Position numbers and translations under genes: made by a program. The notes beneath the pieces were generated by a model. It made no database searches and was not told the DNA's origin. It saw only the letters and a list, made by a program, of their open reading frames with translations. Shown piece by piece: positions 55,738-64,000 of a stretch of DNA of 64,000 nucleotides. The first letter of the stretch is position 1; each line of letters starts with the position of its first letter. The DNA is from DATAOG01 sp963798075 (GTDB lineage Bacteria; Pseudomonadota; Alphaproteobacteria; Geminicoccales; Geminicoccaceae), in assembly GCA_963798075.1 (NCBI GenBank), contig CAWCRU010000029.1:209765-273764 (forward strand), given 5' to 3'.

Positions 55738-58269
55738 TCAATCCCACCGGACCTGCGAGGGCCGCACCGTCGCCCCCGCGCCGGCCCGGTTCATCTCGAG
55801 GCGGTCGGCGGCGACCTGGTTGATCCGCTGATGGATCGAGGCATCGGTCGCCAGCAGGGTGCGCAGATCGGCATCGTCGAGGACCAGGAGCTGGCAATAG
55901 CCGAGCGCGGTCACGTCGGCCCGGCGCTCGCGGCCGCCGAGCAGCGCCATCTCGCCGAAGAAGTCGCCGCGGCCGAGCTGGATCTTCTCGCTGCCGACCC
56001 CGACCTCGACAGCCCCCGAGGAGATGAAATACATGGCCGTGCCGCGTTCGCCGCGCCGGATCAGGCGCTCGCCCGGGACGGCAAAGCGCGGCTTGAGGAG
56101 CGCGCTGATCTTGTCCCGCTGGGCCGGATCGAGACCGGCGAACAGCGGGAAATCGCCGACCAGCTCGCGGGTCGCGAGGCCCAGGTCGAGGCGCGGCCGG
56201 CGCGCCGCGGCGGCCTCGCGCGCCTGCACCTCACGCTGGAGATCATTGTACAGCTCCTGGCCGATCAGGCCCTCGACGTAGAGCGTCCGATACTGGGCCG
56301 CCTCCATCCGAAGGGCCGACTGGCGGAGAAACCGCCGCTCCAAAGCATCGGCATAGGCGGGATACTGCAGGCGCAGCGCGTCCAGCGCGGTGACCGTCGC
56401 GGCCAGCCGCTGACCGATGATCTCGCCGAGCAGCTCGCTGACCCGCTGCCCGAGCACCAGCGTCATCTTGCTGGCGACGAAGCGGTCCAGCTCCTCGAGC
56501 ACCATCCGGCTGACCAGGAGCAGCTCGAAGCGGTCGGCGAGGCGCGCGACCAGCGGCCGCTCGATCCGCGCGTGTCGGTGCAGATAGTGCGCGAGCCGGA
56601 AGCTCCAGCCGAACGCCAGCTGCCGCCTCGCCGCGCGGACATAGCCGAGCCGGCCGCCGGCGCGGGCGCCGTCAATGATCACCTCGGCTTCGGCCAGCAG
56701 GCGCTCGAGGATCTGGCGCGAGACCGAGCGTTGCCGGAAGTAGCCCAGGATCAGCTCGCGCTCCTGGTTGGTCACCGCGAACAGGCCGAGGGTGATCCGG
56801 TCGCGATCGGCGATCTCGGCATCGAAGGTATTGTGGCCGGTGGCCTCGGCGATCCGCTCCCGATAGGGGCCGAGCACGTCGGCGGTCGGCACCCGGCCGA
56901 TCCGGTAGTCGCTGGCGGTGCTCCCGATCCCGTCGCGGACGCCGCTGAGTGCCAGCGTCAGGACCTGCTGGCGCAGAGCCTGGTCGATCGGCGACAGCCG
57001 GTCGAGCTTCAAAAGGCGCATGACCGGGCGCAGCGTGGTGCCGTTGACCAGGAGGGTGACCAGCACGAAGCCGGTCGCCAGGATCGCGACGAAGCGCTGG
57101 ATCTCGGGGTCGATCGCACGGTTCTCGGTGACGCCGAGGGCCAGCGCCAGGGTCACGGCGCCGCGCATGGCACCCCACATGATCACGAACTTGTAGCGGT
57201 GGCCGATCCGCTGGCCGAGGCGGGCGGCGGTCAACAGCGGCAGCAGGCCGAACAGCACCAGCGCGCGCGCGCCGAGGGCGGCCAGAGCGACAATCGCGAT
57301 CAGCAACACGTCGTAGCGGTCGATGCCGATCATCAGGCGCGGCACCAGCATCGATGCCAGCACGAACACCAGCGAGCCGGCCCAGAACGACAGCTGCTGC
57401 CAGACGTCGTGGAGGAAGGCCCGGTTCTCCGGTGCCAGGCGCCGCCGGCCCTGGGCGTTGACCACGAGGCCCGCCACCACCACCCCGGTCACCCCCGAGA
57501 CCTCGAACTGGCGCTCGCAAACGGTGTAGACGAGGTAGGGGAGCGCCAGCGTCAGGGTCATCTCGGCGAGGCGCGAATCGCGCAGCCACGGCACCACGGC
57601 CATCAGCGCGCGGCCGCCGATCAGGCCGACCAGCGCGCCGCCCAGGGCGGCCTCGAGGAAGGTCAGCGCCGCCTCGCCCAGCGCGGCCTGGCGGCCGGTC
57701 ACCAGCAGATCGAGAAGGACCGTGAAGATCGCGATCGCGGTCGCGTCGTTGAGCAGGCTCTCGCCCTCGACCAGCCGGGTCAGGCGCGCGGGCGCCCCGA
57801 GGTCGCGAAAGATCGCGATCACCGCGGCCGGATCCGTGGTCGCGATGATCGCCGCGAGCAGCAGGCAGGCGACCAGCGGCACCGGCGCCAGCGGCCAAAG
57901 CGCCAGCCCGACCGCGAAGGTGGTCGCGAGCACCGCGATCACGGCGAGCACGAAGACCGGGGCGGCGTCCTCCACCAGGCGCCGGACATCGATCGTGAGC
58001 GCGGCCTCGAACAGCAGGACCGGCAGAAACACGAACAGAAAGCCGCTCGAGGTGATCGGGAAGTCGAGGATCAGCGCCGCGATGTCGTCGAAGGCGTTGG
58101 TCAGCGGCGTGTGCAGGAGGAATCCCGCGCCGATGCCGATGATCACGCCGACCACAGCCAGGAGCACGGTATGCGAGAGGTTGAGCCGGGCGGCAAGCGG
58201 CTGCAGCAGCCCGATCAGGACCAGGAGCCCGGCCACGATGAAGAGAACGTGCGGCAGGCTGACGACCAA
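55738..58269 (-). CDS. CPA1 Na+/H+ antiporter with C-terminal cyclic nucleotide-binding domain
   Basis: An 843-residue NhaP-type antiporter: 12-13 membrane helices (residues 1-410) with TTDPAAVIAIFRDLGAPARLTRLVEGESLLNDATAIAIF and FVIMWGAMRGAVTLALAL, the CPA1 signatures. A long cytoplasmic helical linker follows, then a Crp-like cyclic-nucleotide domain (about 715-830; FPLFAGLDPAQRDKISALL, RGERGTAMYFISSGAVEV, GRGDFFGEMALLGG, RRADVTALGYCQLLVLD). The PRYA arginine pocket for cAMP is not obvious (GGRERRADV), so ligand specificity is open. Likely a regulated pH or Na+ exporter. Confidence 0.93.
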   Translation of the reverse strand: MVVSLPHVLFIVAGLLVLIGLLQPLAARLNLSHTVLLAVVGVIIGIGAGFLLHTPLTNAFDDIAALILDFPITSSGFLFVFLPVLLFEAALTIDVRRLVEDAAPVFVLAVIAVLATTFAVGLALWPLAPVPLVACLLLAAIIATTDPAAVIAIFRDLGAPARLTRLVEGESLLNDATAIAIFTVLLDLLVTGRQAALGEAALTFLEAALGGALVGLIGGRALMAVVPWLRDSRLAEMTLTLALPYLVYTVCERQFEVSGVTGVVVAGLVVNAQGRRRLAPENRAFLHDVWQQLSFWAGSLVFVLASMLVPRLMIGIDRYDVLLIAIVALAALGARALVLFGLLPLLTAARLGQRIGHRYKFVIMWGAMRGAVTLALALGVTENRAIDPEIQRFVAILATGFVLVTLLVNGTTLRPVMRLLKLDRLSPIDQALRQQVLTLALSGVRDGIGSTASDYRIGRVPTADVLGPYRERIAEATGHNTFDAEIADRDRITLGLFAVTNQERELILGYFRQRSVSRQILERLLAEAEVIIDGARAGGRLGYVRAARRQLAFGWSFRLAHYLHRHARIERPLVARLADRFELLLVSRMVLEELDRFVASKMTLVLGQRVSELLGEIIGQRLAATVTALDALRLQYPAYADALERRFLRQSALRMEAAQYRTLYVEGLIGQELYNDLQREVQAREAAAARRPRLDLGLATRELVGDFPLFAGLDPAQRDKISALLKPRFAVPGERLIRRGERGTAMYFISSGAVEVGVGSEKIQLGRGDFFGEMALLGGRERRADVTALGYCQLLVLDDADLRTLLATDASIHQRINQVAADRLEMNRAGAGATVRPSQVRWD

Positions 58270-58355
58270 GCGAACGACCTCCGTCTTCGACGGGCTTCCG
58301 CGCCCTGCCCGGCGGCGCGGCGCGGCGGCCGGCAGCGCCGTTGCGGGCTTGTAGC

Positions 58356-59117
58356 ATGAGTGCGCCCGCGAGAGCAGCCCTGGTCACGGGCGCCGCCAAG
58401 CGGATCGGCCGGGCGCTGGCGCTCGAGCTGGCGGCGCAGGGCTTCGACGTCGCGGTCCACTACCGGAGCTCAGCCGCCGAAGCGGCCGCGGTCGTGGCGG
58501 CGATCGAGGCCCTCGGCCGGCGGGCGGTGGCGCTGGCTGCGGATCTCGAGGACGAGCAGGCGGCGGCGGCGCTGGTCGGGGCGGCCACCGCCGCGCTCGG
58601 GCCGCTCACCCTCCTGGTCAACAATGCCGCGATCTTCGACTACGACCGGCCGGAGACCGCCGACGAGCGTCGCTGGGCGCGGCACATGGCGATCAATCTC
58701 AGAGCGCCTCTGGTCCTGACCCAGGCCCTGCTCGCCCGGCTGCCGGCCGGCGACGAGGCCAACGTCGTCAATCTGATCGACCCGCGCGTGCTCAACCTGA
58801 CCCCGCACTACACCTCCTACACGGTCTCCAAGGCCGGGCTCTGGGCGCTCACCCAACATCTCGCCCGGGCGCTCGCGCCGCGGGTGCGGGTCAATGCGAT
58901 CGCGCCGGGGCCGATTCTGCCGCAACCCGGCATGAGCGCCGAGCGGTTCGCCGCCTTCTGCCGCGCCAATCCGCTCGAGCGCTGTCCGAGCGTCGACGAG
59001 ATCTGCCGGACGCTGCGCCTGATCCTCGAGGCGCCGGCGATGACCGGCCAGATGATCACCGTCGACGGCGGCCGGCATCTGGGCTGGCTCTTGCCCGGCG
59101 AGACCGCCGCGCGCTGA
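58356..59117 (+). CDS. SDR family oxidoreductase (pteridine reductase-like)
   Basis: A 253-residue short-chain dehydrogenase with ALVTGAAKRIGRALALELAAQG (TGxxxRIG, typical of FolM/PTR1-like proteins), LLVNNAAIFDYDRPE, NLIDPRVLNLTPHYTSYTVSKAGLWALTQHLARAL (Ser-Tyr-Lys triad as DPR...YTSYTVSKAG) and the C-terminal GQMITVDGGRHLGW. TGAAKRIG is the hallmark of the pteridine reductase group, so dihydropteridine reduction is plausible. Stop overlaps the glycosyltransferase start (TGATG). Confidence 0.88.
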   Translation: MSAPARAALVTGAAKRIGRALALELAAQGFDVAVHYRSSAAEAAAVVAAIEALGRRAVALAADLEDEQAAAALVGAATAALGPLTLLVNNAAIFDYDRPETADERRWARHMAINLRAPLVLTQALLARLPAGDEANVVNLIDPRVLNLTPHYTSYTVSKAGLWALTQHLARALAPRVRVNAIAPGPILPQPGMSAERFAAFCRANPLERCPSVDEICRTLRLILEAPAMTGQMITVDGGRHLGWLLPGETAAR

Positions 59118-60250
59118 TGAAGGTCGCGCTGTTCAGCCAGGACATGTCCGGCGGCACGTTCGGGGCGGTCTTCTCGGGCCTCGCCAACGCGCTTGCGGCC
59201 AACGGGGTGAGCGCGATCGATCTTTTGACCGTGCAGGGTGACATGGCGGCGGCTGCGCATCCGTTCCCGGCCGGGGCGCGGCCGATCCGGCTCGCGGGCG
59301 GCGGCTCGGCCCGCGCGGTCTGGCCGCTTCGCCGGCATCTGCTCAGCGCCCGCCCGGATGTCCTGATCACCGGCCCGATCATTCCCAACCTGGCCGCGGT
59401 GGTCGCCGGCCGCGCGGCGCCGGGTTGGCGAGGCCGGCTGATCCTGAGCCATCACCATCCGGTCGGTCTCGCCCGCGGCCAGAGCTGGAAGAACAGCCTG
59501 CCGCTGGTCCGCCTGCTCTACCGCTTCGCCGACGGCTCGTTCGCGGTCAGCCCCGCCGTGCGCGAGGAGGTGATCAGCGTCGCTGGCCTCGATCCGGCAC
59601 GGGTCGAGTGCATCCCGAACGTGCTGCCGCCGGTCCCGCCGCTGCCCGACGCCTGCCCGCATCCCTGGCTCGCAAAAGACCGCTCGGGCGGGCCGGTGTT
59701 CGTCACCGTCGGCCGACTCGAACCGGTCAAGAATCTGCCGCTGCTGCTGGATGCGTTCGCCGCGGTCGCGGAGCCGCTCGACGCCCGCCTGCTGATCGCC
59801 GGCAGCGGCTCGGCCGAGGCCGCGCTCAGGGCGCGGATCGCGGCGCAGGGCCTCGAGGGCCGGGTCCGGCTGCTCGGTTACGTGACCACGCCCAGGCCCT
59901 ACCTCGCCGCCGCCGACGCCTTCGTTTTGGCGTCCAACGAGGAGGGTTTCGGGCAGGTGCTCGCGGAGGCGATGCGCGAGGGCCTGCCGGTGATCAGCAC
60001 CGATGCTCTGGGGGGCGGGGCGCGCTTTGTGCTCGACGCCGGTCGCGCCGGCATGCTGGTACCGCGCGAGGACCCGGAGGCGCTCGCGCGAGCGCTCGCC
60101 GCCATGGCCGACGCCGGCCTGCGCCGGCGCTATGCCGAGCTGGCCCGGGCGCGCGCTCGCTGCTTCGCGCCGCAGCCGGTGGGCGCCGCGCTCCTGCGGT
60201 TGATCGAGCGCCTGCCGGCGCGGCGCCAAGGCGCGTTAGGACATCATTAA
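59117..60250 (+). CDS. GT4-family glycosyltransferase
   Basis: A 377-residue GT-B fold enzyme: N-terminal MKVALFSQDMSGGTFGAVFSGLANALAANG acceptor domain and HHHPVGL loop. The donor domain has VFVTVGRLEPVKNLPLLLDAFA, RVRLLGYVTTPRPYLAAADAFVLASNEEGFGQVLAEAMREGLPVISTDALGG (the EGFGxxxxEAM motif) and a C-terminal helix. It is translationally coupled to the SDR gene. Acceptor unknown; no other polysaccharide genes are adjacent. Confidence 0.92.
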   Translation: MKVALFSQDMSGGTFGAVFSGLANALAANGVSAIDLLTVQGDMAAAAHPFPAGARPIRLAGGGSARAVWPLRRHLLSARPDVLITGPIIPNLAAVVAGRAAPGWRGRLILSHHHPVGLARGQSWKNSLPLVRLLYRFADGSFAVSPAVREEVISVAGLDPARVECIPNVLPPVPPLPDACPHPWLAKDRSGGPVFVTVGRLEPVKNLPLLLDAFAAVAEPLDARLLIAGSGSAEAALRARIAAQGLEGRVRLLGYVTTPRPYLAAADAFVLASNEEGFGQVLAEAMREGLPVISTDALGGGARFVLDAGRAGMLVPREDPEALARALAAMADAGLRRRYAELARARARCFAPQPVGAALLRLIERLPARRQGALGHH

Positions 60251-60251
60251 C
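60236..60251. promoter_or_regulatory. CtrA-like box TTAG-N7-TTAAC upstream of the GGDEF gene
   Basis: One mismatch from TTAA-N7-TTAAC, overlapping the end of the glycosyltransferase gene and ending 49 bp before the diguanylate cyclase gene at 60300. It repeats the pattern of CtrA-like boxes before c-di-GMP genes in this window. Confidence 0.42.
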
Positions 60252-60299
60252 CTGTGCCGCCTACACCAATGGTGGATCCGAGACCTCGAAGGCCATCCC

Positions 60300-61382
60300 A
60301 TGCATATTGATCCGATCGAACAGGCGAGGAGGTTGGCAGACGCGGCGCTCGCCGCGATGGCGCGGCGGCAGATCGCACCGAGTCCCAACCACTATCTGAT
60401 CTGGTACAGCCATTGCTCCGGCTGCTACCCTGAATTGAGCGAGCGGCTGCGCTTGATCGAGAAGGAGGGCGAGCCGTTCACCGAGGCCCGCCTGTCCGAG
60501 CTGCACGAGCGTTTCTTCGGCACCGGCCGCCAGGTCCGCCTGCTCGACCAGACCTGCCAGCGAATCGAGAGCACGATGACCCATCTGCTCGTCGTGGTCG
60601 ACGGCATGTCCCACGAGGCCACCACATACGGCGACCGCCTGGAGACGTTGAGCGGCGAGCTCGACGAAGCCAAGCCCGCGTCCGAACTGCAGGTCCTGGT
60701 CGGCGAGATCGTCGAGGCGACCCGCGACATGCAGGCCTATGCTCGGCGGCTCGAGGCCGAGATGGCGGATTCCTCAGAGCAGATCGAAGGGCTGCGGGCC
60801 GATCTCGCGAACGCCCAGCACGAGGCCAACACCGACAGCCTGACCGGGATCGCCAACCGCAAGTACTTCGACTACGAGCTCGGCATCGCCGCGGAGGAGG
60901 CGCGGGCGAGCGGCGAACCGTTCAGTCTGCTGTTCGCCGACATCGATCGTTTCAAGCTGTTCAACGACACCCACGGCCACCCGATCGGGGATCAGGTGCT
61001 GCGCCTGGTGGCCCAGGTGCTGACGCAATCGGTCAAGGGCCGCGATCTGGCCGCCCGCTATGGCGGCGAGGAGTTCGCGGTGATCCTGCCGCAGACCGGG
61101 CTCGATGGCGCCCGCCAGCTGGCCGAGCAGGTCCGCAGGACCGTGGCCGGCAATCGGATCCGTCTGAAGGCGAGCCATCAGGAGCTCGGCAACATCACGC
61201 TGTCGATCGGCTGCGTCCAATTCGATCCGCACGAGGCGCTGAGCGAGCTGATCTGGCGCGCCGATGCGGCGCTTTATCAGGCCAAGCGCCGGGGTCGCAA
61301 TCAGGTGCTGGCGGCGGTCCGCGATCCGCTCGCCGATTCGCCGGCCTGGCGGGACTCGCCCGCGGCGCGGGCGAACGCATAG
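60300..61382 (+). CDS. Diguanylate cyclase (GGDEF domain) with helical N-terminal sensor
   Basis: A 360-residue cytoplasmic protein: N-terminal helical region (MHIDPIEQARRLADAALAAMARRQIAPSPNHYLIWYSHCSG), a coiled coil (about 110-175) and a GGDEF domain with DSLTGIANRKYFD, DIDRFKLFND and active site RYGGEEF (255-259). The allosteric I-site RxxD reads KGRD just upstream, so feedback inhibition may be weakened. The last 82 bp overlap the end of the convergent REC-GGDEF-EAL gene. Confidence 0.93.
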   Translation: MHIDPIEQARRLADAALAAMARRQIAPSPNHYLIWYSHCSGCYPELSERLRLIEKEGEPFTEARLSELHERFFGTGRQVRLLDQTCQRIESTMTHLLVVVDGMSHEATTYGDRLETLSGELDEAKPASELQVLVGEIVEATRDMQAYARRLEAEMADSSEQIEGLRADLANAQHEANTDSLTGIANRKYFDYELGIAAEEARASGEPFSLLFADIDRFKLFNDTHGHPIGDQVLRLVAQVLTQSVKGRDLAARYGGEEFAVILPQTGLDGARQLAEQVRRTVAGNRIRLKASHQELGNITLSIGCVQFDPHEALSELIWRADAALYQAKRRGRNQVLAAVRDPLADSPAWRDSPAARANA

Positions 61383-63274
61383 CGGCTGCCGGGCAGTGCC
61401 GCCGCGGTCGCGGCCGCGACCCGCTCGGGCGCCCTCGGCACCGGGCCGGCCCAGGCGGGCGTCGGCTCACGACGGCCGGCGCGGCGCGCCGACGCCTGGC
61501 GCAACCAGCTGGTGCAGGCCTCGGCGGGCAGCGGCGGGCAGCTCATGAACGCCTGGACCGCATCGCAACCGCGCCGGCGCAGGCAGGCGAGCTGCTCCTG
61601 GCGATCGACGCCTTCGGCGACCACCCGCAGGCCGAGCTCGCGGGCGAGCGCGATGATCGCCCCGACCACGGCCGCCCGCTGGGCGTCGGCCGGCACGTCC
61701 TGGTGAAGCTCGCGCGCCAGCTTGAGCGTGTCGAGCACGCCGAGCTGCAGGCCGCGCAGCGAGGTCGGGCCGCGACCGTAGCCATCCAGCGCCAGGCGCA
61801 CGCCCAGCGCCTTCAGCGCCGCGAGCGCGCTGCCGCCGGCATCCGCAGCGTTGAGCAAAAGCTCCTCGCTGAGCTCGATCTCGAGGCTGCCCGGGGCCAG
61901 GCCGGCGGCGTGCAGGTAGATGCCGAGCCGCTCGGTCAGACCGCTCCAGGCGAGCTGCTGGCGCGACAACAGCGGCAAGGCCAGGTGGACCCGGTCGAGG
62001 CCCTGGTCGTGCCAGCGACGCGCCTGGCTGCAGCTGGCCTCGAACAGCCAGCTGGTCAGCGCCTCGAGCAGGCCGGTATCCTCGGCCAGCAACAGGAAGC
62101 GCTCGGGGCCGATCAGGCCGAGTTGCGGATGGCTCCAGCGGATCAGGGCGGAGATGCCGAGCGCGCCCGGGGTGAGGGTCACCTGGGGCTGGTAGTGCAG
62201 CTCGAACTCGCCCTGCTCGAGCCCACGCCGAAGATCGGTCTCGAGCAGCGCGCCGCGGTGGACCCGGCGCTCGAGCTGATCGTTGCTGAAGCGGCAGAGA
62301 TGGCCGCCCTCGGCTTTGGCCCGATACATCGCACGGTCGGCCTGGTGCACGAGCTCCGGCCCGGTGGGGCCATCGCGCGGATAGAGCGCGACCCCGAGGC
62401 TGGCGGTGACCATGACCTCCTGATCATCGACGGTCGCCGGCGGCGCGATCGCATCGAGAAGCTTACGGGCGACCAGGGCGGCGTGCTCGGGCTTGGCCAG
62501 ATTCTCGATCAGAATGGCGAACTCGTCGCCGCCGAGGCGCGCCACCGTGTCGGTCTCGCGCAAACGGCCCGCGAGACGCTTGGCCATGACCGCCAGCAGG
62601 CGATCGCCGGCCAGGTGTCCCAGTCGATCATTGATCGCTTTGAAGCGGTTCAAATCGAGGATCATAACCGCGACCAGGCGTTCGTGGCGCCGGGCCCAGG
62701 CGAGGGCGCGCTCCAGACGATCCTGGAACAGCGAGCGGTTGGCGAGGCCGGTCAGTTCGTCGTATTGCGCCAGATGGCTGAGCCGCTCGGCCTGGCTCTG
62801 GCGCGACAGAGCGTAGCGAATGCTGCGCTCGAGACGGATCGGATCGAGGCGCTTCTTGTCGAGGAAGTCGGCGACCCCGAGGGCCATCGCCTGCAGGTCG
62901 AGCTCGAGGCTGCCGGCGCCCGAGAGCATGATGATCGGGGTCCGAAAGCGGCCCTTCTGCGCCGCCCGCGCGAGCTCCAGGCCGTCGCCGTCAGGCAGGC
63001 TATCGGCCAGACAGACGTCGAACCTGCCCGCCCGCAGCCGCTCCAGAGCGGTCTCGAGGCCGTCCGCCCGCTCGATCCCGAACTCGAGATGGGGTGCCGC
63101 GCCGAGCCAGGCCCGCGTGGTCCGGAAATCCGCCTCGTCCGCCTCGACCACCAAGATCCGGACCGGCGCTCGCGCCGGTAGTGCCAGCGGCGCCTCCGCA
63201 GCCGCTGGAGCGTTGCCCGCCGGGCTCGGCGCCGCCGCAGGCATTCGTTCACTCACCGACAACCACTCGCTCAT
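61301..63274 (-). CDS. REC-GGDEF-EAL response regulator with degenerate EAL
   Basis: A product of about 657 residues: receiver domain with the phosphoacceptor in DVCLADSLPDGDG, GGDEF domain with DELTGLANRSLF, DLNRFKAIND and intact LGGDEFAIL, and an EAL domain in which the EAL triplet reads SAL (GISALIRWSHP) and DDFG reads DGYG. The EAL is therefore probably inactive while the GGDEF could be active. VAEGVDRQEQ and CPPLP are the remaining EAL features. ATG 63274 follows GGAG; ATG 63337 would add 21 residues. The convergent tail overlaps the GGDEF gene by 82 bp. Confidence 0.9.
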   Translation of the reverse strand: MSEWLSVSERMPAAAPSPAGNAPAAAEAPLALPARAPVRILVVEADEADFRTTRAWLGAAPHLEFGIERADGLETALERLRAGRFDVCLADSLPDGDGLELARAAQKGRFRTPIIMLSGAGSLELDLQAMALGVADFLDKKRLDPIRLERSIRYALSRQSQAERLSHLAQYDELTGLANRSLFQDRLERALAWARRHERLVAVMILDLNRFKAINDRLGHLAGDRLLAVMAKRLAGRLRETDTVARLGGDEFAILIENLAKPEHAALVARKLLDAIAPPATVDDQEVMVTASLGVALYPRDGPTGPELVHQADRAMYRAKAEGGHLCRFSNDQLERRVHRGALLETDLRRGLEQGEFELHYQPQVTLTPGALGISALIRWSHPQLGLIGPERFLLLAEDTGLLEALTSWLFEASCSQARRWHDQGLDRVHLALPLLSRQQLAWSGLTERLGIYLHAAGLAPGSLEIELSEELLLNAADAGGSALAALKALGVRLALDGYGRGPTSLRGLQLGVLDTLKLARELHQDVPADAQRAAVVGAIIALARELGLRVVAEGVDRQEQLACLRRRGCDAVQAFMSCPPLPAEACTSWLRQASARRAGRREPTPAWAGPVPRAPERVAAATAAALPGSRYAFARAAGESRQAGESASGSRTAAST

Positions 63275-63592
63275 GGGCTCCGACGGCGCCGCTTGATCGT
63301 GAAAAGGACCGGTAGTTGAATTAGCAAGAAACAACATCTATTGCAAAACCATTGAGCGATGTCGACAGCCGATTTGATACATTATCGGGTAAAGTCGCTC
63401 GAGCCGGCGTCAGCGAGCCGGTCGCGGAACGGCGGCGATCCTTGCTGTCCCGACCGGCGCGCCCGGCCGGCGCGCCCGGCCGGCGCGCCCCCGCGGCAGG
63501 CGGGCGGCTTTACCATTCCTCAACCATAAGGATGTAGGCGCGTGGCTGCGGCACTGCCTTGCGGGATGACCGCCGGCCGCAGGAGAGTCGGG
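63275..63592. other. Divergent control region between two response-regulator genes
   Basis: About 320 bp without a gene. AT-rich near 63320-63395 (possible promoter for the reverse gene), then a run of GC-only 13-bp tandem repeats at 63454-63492. A weak A-rich start region and the AGGAG ribosome site (63581-63585) of the forward gene follow. No TTAA-N7-TTAA box was found here. Confidence 0.45.
63454..63492. repeat. 13-bp GC-only tandem repeat, nearly three copies
   Basis: Unit CCGGCGCGCCCGG at 63454-63466, repeated exactly at 63467-63479, with a third copy at 63480-63490 matching the first 11 bases. Each unit contains the palindrome GGCGCGCC. It lies between two divergent response-regulator genes, where a change in copy number would alter promoter spacing. 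No coding role seen. Confidence 0.75.
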
Positions 63593-64000
63593 ATGCGATC
63601 CCTCGCGCGCTACGAGGTGCTGCTGGTCGATGCCGAGCAAGATCATGCGCGCAGGGTCGCGGCCTGGCTCGAGGCCGCGCCGCTGGATGCCTTTCGCACG
63701 ACCCAGGCAGCGTCGTTCGCGGCGGCGCTGAGCCATCTGGCCGCGACCGCCTTCGACATCGTGCTCCTCGATCTGACGCTGCCGGACGCACCGGGGCTCG
63801 CGGCGGTCACCGAGCTGCGGCGGGTCGCGCCCGATCTGCCGGTCCTGGTGCTCAGCCGGTTCGACGACGAGCGCATCGCCCTCGAGGCAGTGCTCAACGG
63901 CGCTCAGGACTATCTGATCAAGGGTCAGAGCGACGCCGGCCTGCTGCGGCGCTCGATCCGGCACGCGATCGAACGTCAGCGGGTCGAGCGCGAGCTCAGC
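63593..64000 (+). CDS. Response regulator receiver-domain protein (N-terminal part)
   Basis: ATG 63593 follows AGGAGAGTCGGG. The first 136 residues form a complete receiver domain: YEVLLVDAEQDHARRVAAWLE, phosphoacceptor Asp in DIVLLDLTLPDAPGL, LPVLVLSRFDDE and the conserved Lys in DYLIKGQ. It then runs into a helix (RRSIRHAIERQRVERELS) of the kind that leads to a GGDEF, PAS or kinase output domain. The frame is open at the window edge. Output domain unknown. Confidence 0.88.
   Translation, partial: MRSLARYEVLLVDAEQDHARRVAAWLEAAPLDAFRTTQAASFAAALSHLAATAFDIVLLDLTLPDAPGLAAVTELRRVAPDLPVLVLSRFDDERIALEAVLNGAQDYLIKGQSDAGLLRRSIRHAIERQRVERELS

Noticed and set aside
55681..58359. Long forward frame opposite the Na+/H+ antiporter gene
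   Set aside because: The product is Gln/Arg/Asp/His-rich without fold-like pattern; the reverse strand holds a textbook CPA1 antiporter with CNBD.
63454..63492. GC repeat as a CRISPR array
   Set aside because: Units are directly adjacent with no spacers, only 13 bp long, and no cas genes are present anywhere in the window.

Overview
The window is a GC-rich chromosomal segment of an alphaproteobacterium, most likely a Rhodospirillales-type lineage. The evidence is the combination of SciP (DUF1153), an FlbD-type sigma54 activator, an alphaproteobacterial DksA with a degenerate zinc site, the gene order fliF-fliG-fliH-fliN-flbD-flhA-flhF-flhG, heterotetrameric sarcosine oxidase and TTAA-N7-TTAA (CtrA-type) boxes. 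The species cannot be named from the sequence alone.

Layout. 0-2.3 kb: end of a large repeat-rich protein, then a reverse flagellar export operon (flhX, FlgN-like, fliO, fliP). 2.4-4.2 kb: moeB, a DsrE-like gene and dksA. 4.4-8.1 kb: the hook operon fliK-flgD-flgE behind a strong sigma54 promoter. 8.2-8.5 kb: sciP. 8.7-19.2 kb: MS-ring/C-ring/export operon fliF, fliG, fliH, fliN, flbD, flhA, flhF, flhG and a second FliK-like gene. 19.3-21.5 kb: reverse degenerate EAL protein and an M23 peptidase. 21.5-29 kb: two HpcH/HpaI aldolases, a MOSC protein, a secreted RTX/VWA/DUF4114 protein, an AcuI-type reductase and a kinase-like fusion. 29.3-35.1 kb: SpoIIAA-like gene and soxBDAG. 35.1-42 kb: tRNA-Gln(TTG), SAM hydroxide adenosyltransferase, ispE, TPR lipoprotein, a 66-residue small protein, an MFS carrier and ETF-quinone oxidoreductase. 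42-50.9 kb: family-4 UDG, slt, moaB, an MHYT-PAS-GGDEF-EAL protein and an orphan formate dehydrogenase alpha subunit. 50.9-53.6 kb: a compositionally different islet with a Sel1/PG-binding/trypsin protein, a ParDE module and DUF29. 53.6-64 kb: FAD oxidoreductase, pseudouridine synthase, Na+/H+ antiporter with cyclic-nucleotide domain, SDR, glycosyltransferase, a GGDEF protein, a REC-GGDEF-EAL protein and the start of another response regulator.

The most coherent story is regulatory. One exact CtrA-type box precedes the flhX-fliP operon, and one-mismatch boxes precede sciP, fliF, the degenerate EAL gene, slt, the MHYT-GGDEF-EAL gene and the GGDEF gene. A near-consensus sigma54 promoter sits at fliK. 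Matching inverted repeats GGCA-N5-TGCC lie about 80 bp upstream of that promoter and in the fliF leader, the two places where Caulobacter FlbD acts as activator and repressor. Together this reads as a CtrA/SciP/FlbD flagellar cascade tied to c-di-GMP genes.

A second theme is sequence integrity. fliK, the degenerate EAL gene and the M23 peptidase each look interrupted by a small indel, and two other genes have doubtful starts. These may be assembly errors or real lesions.
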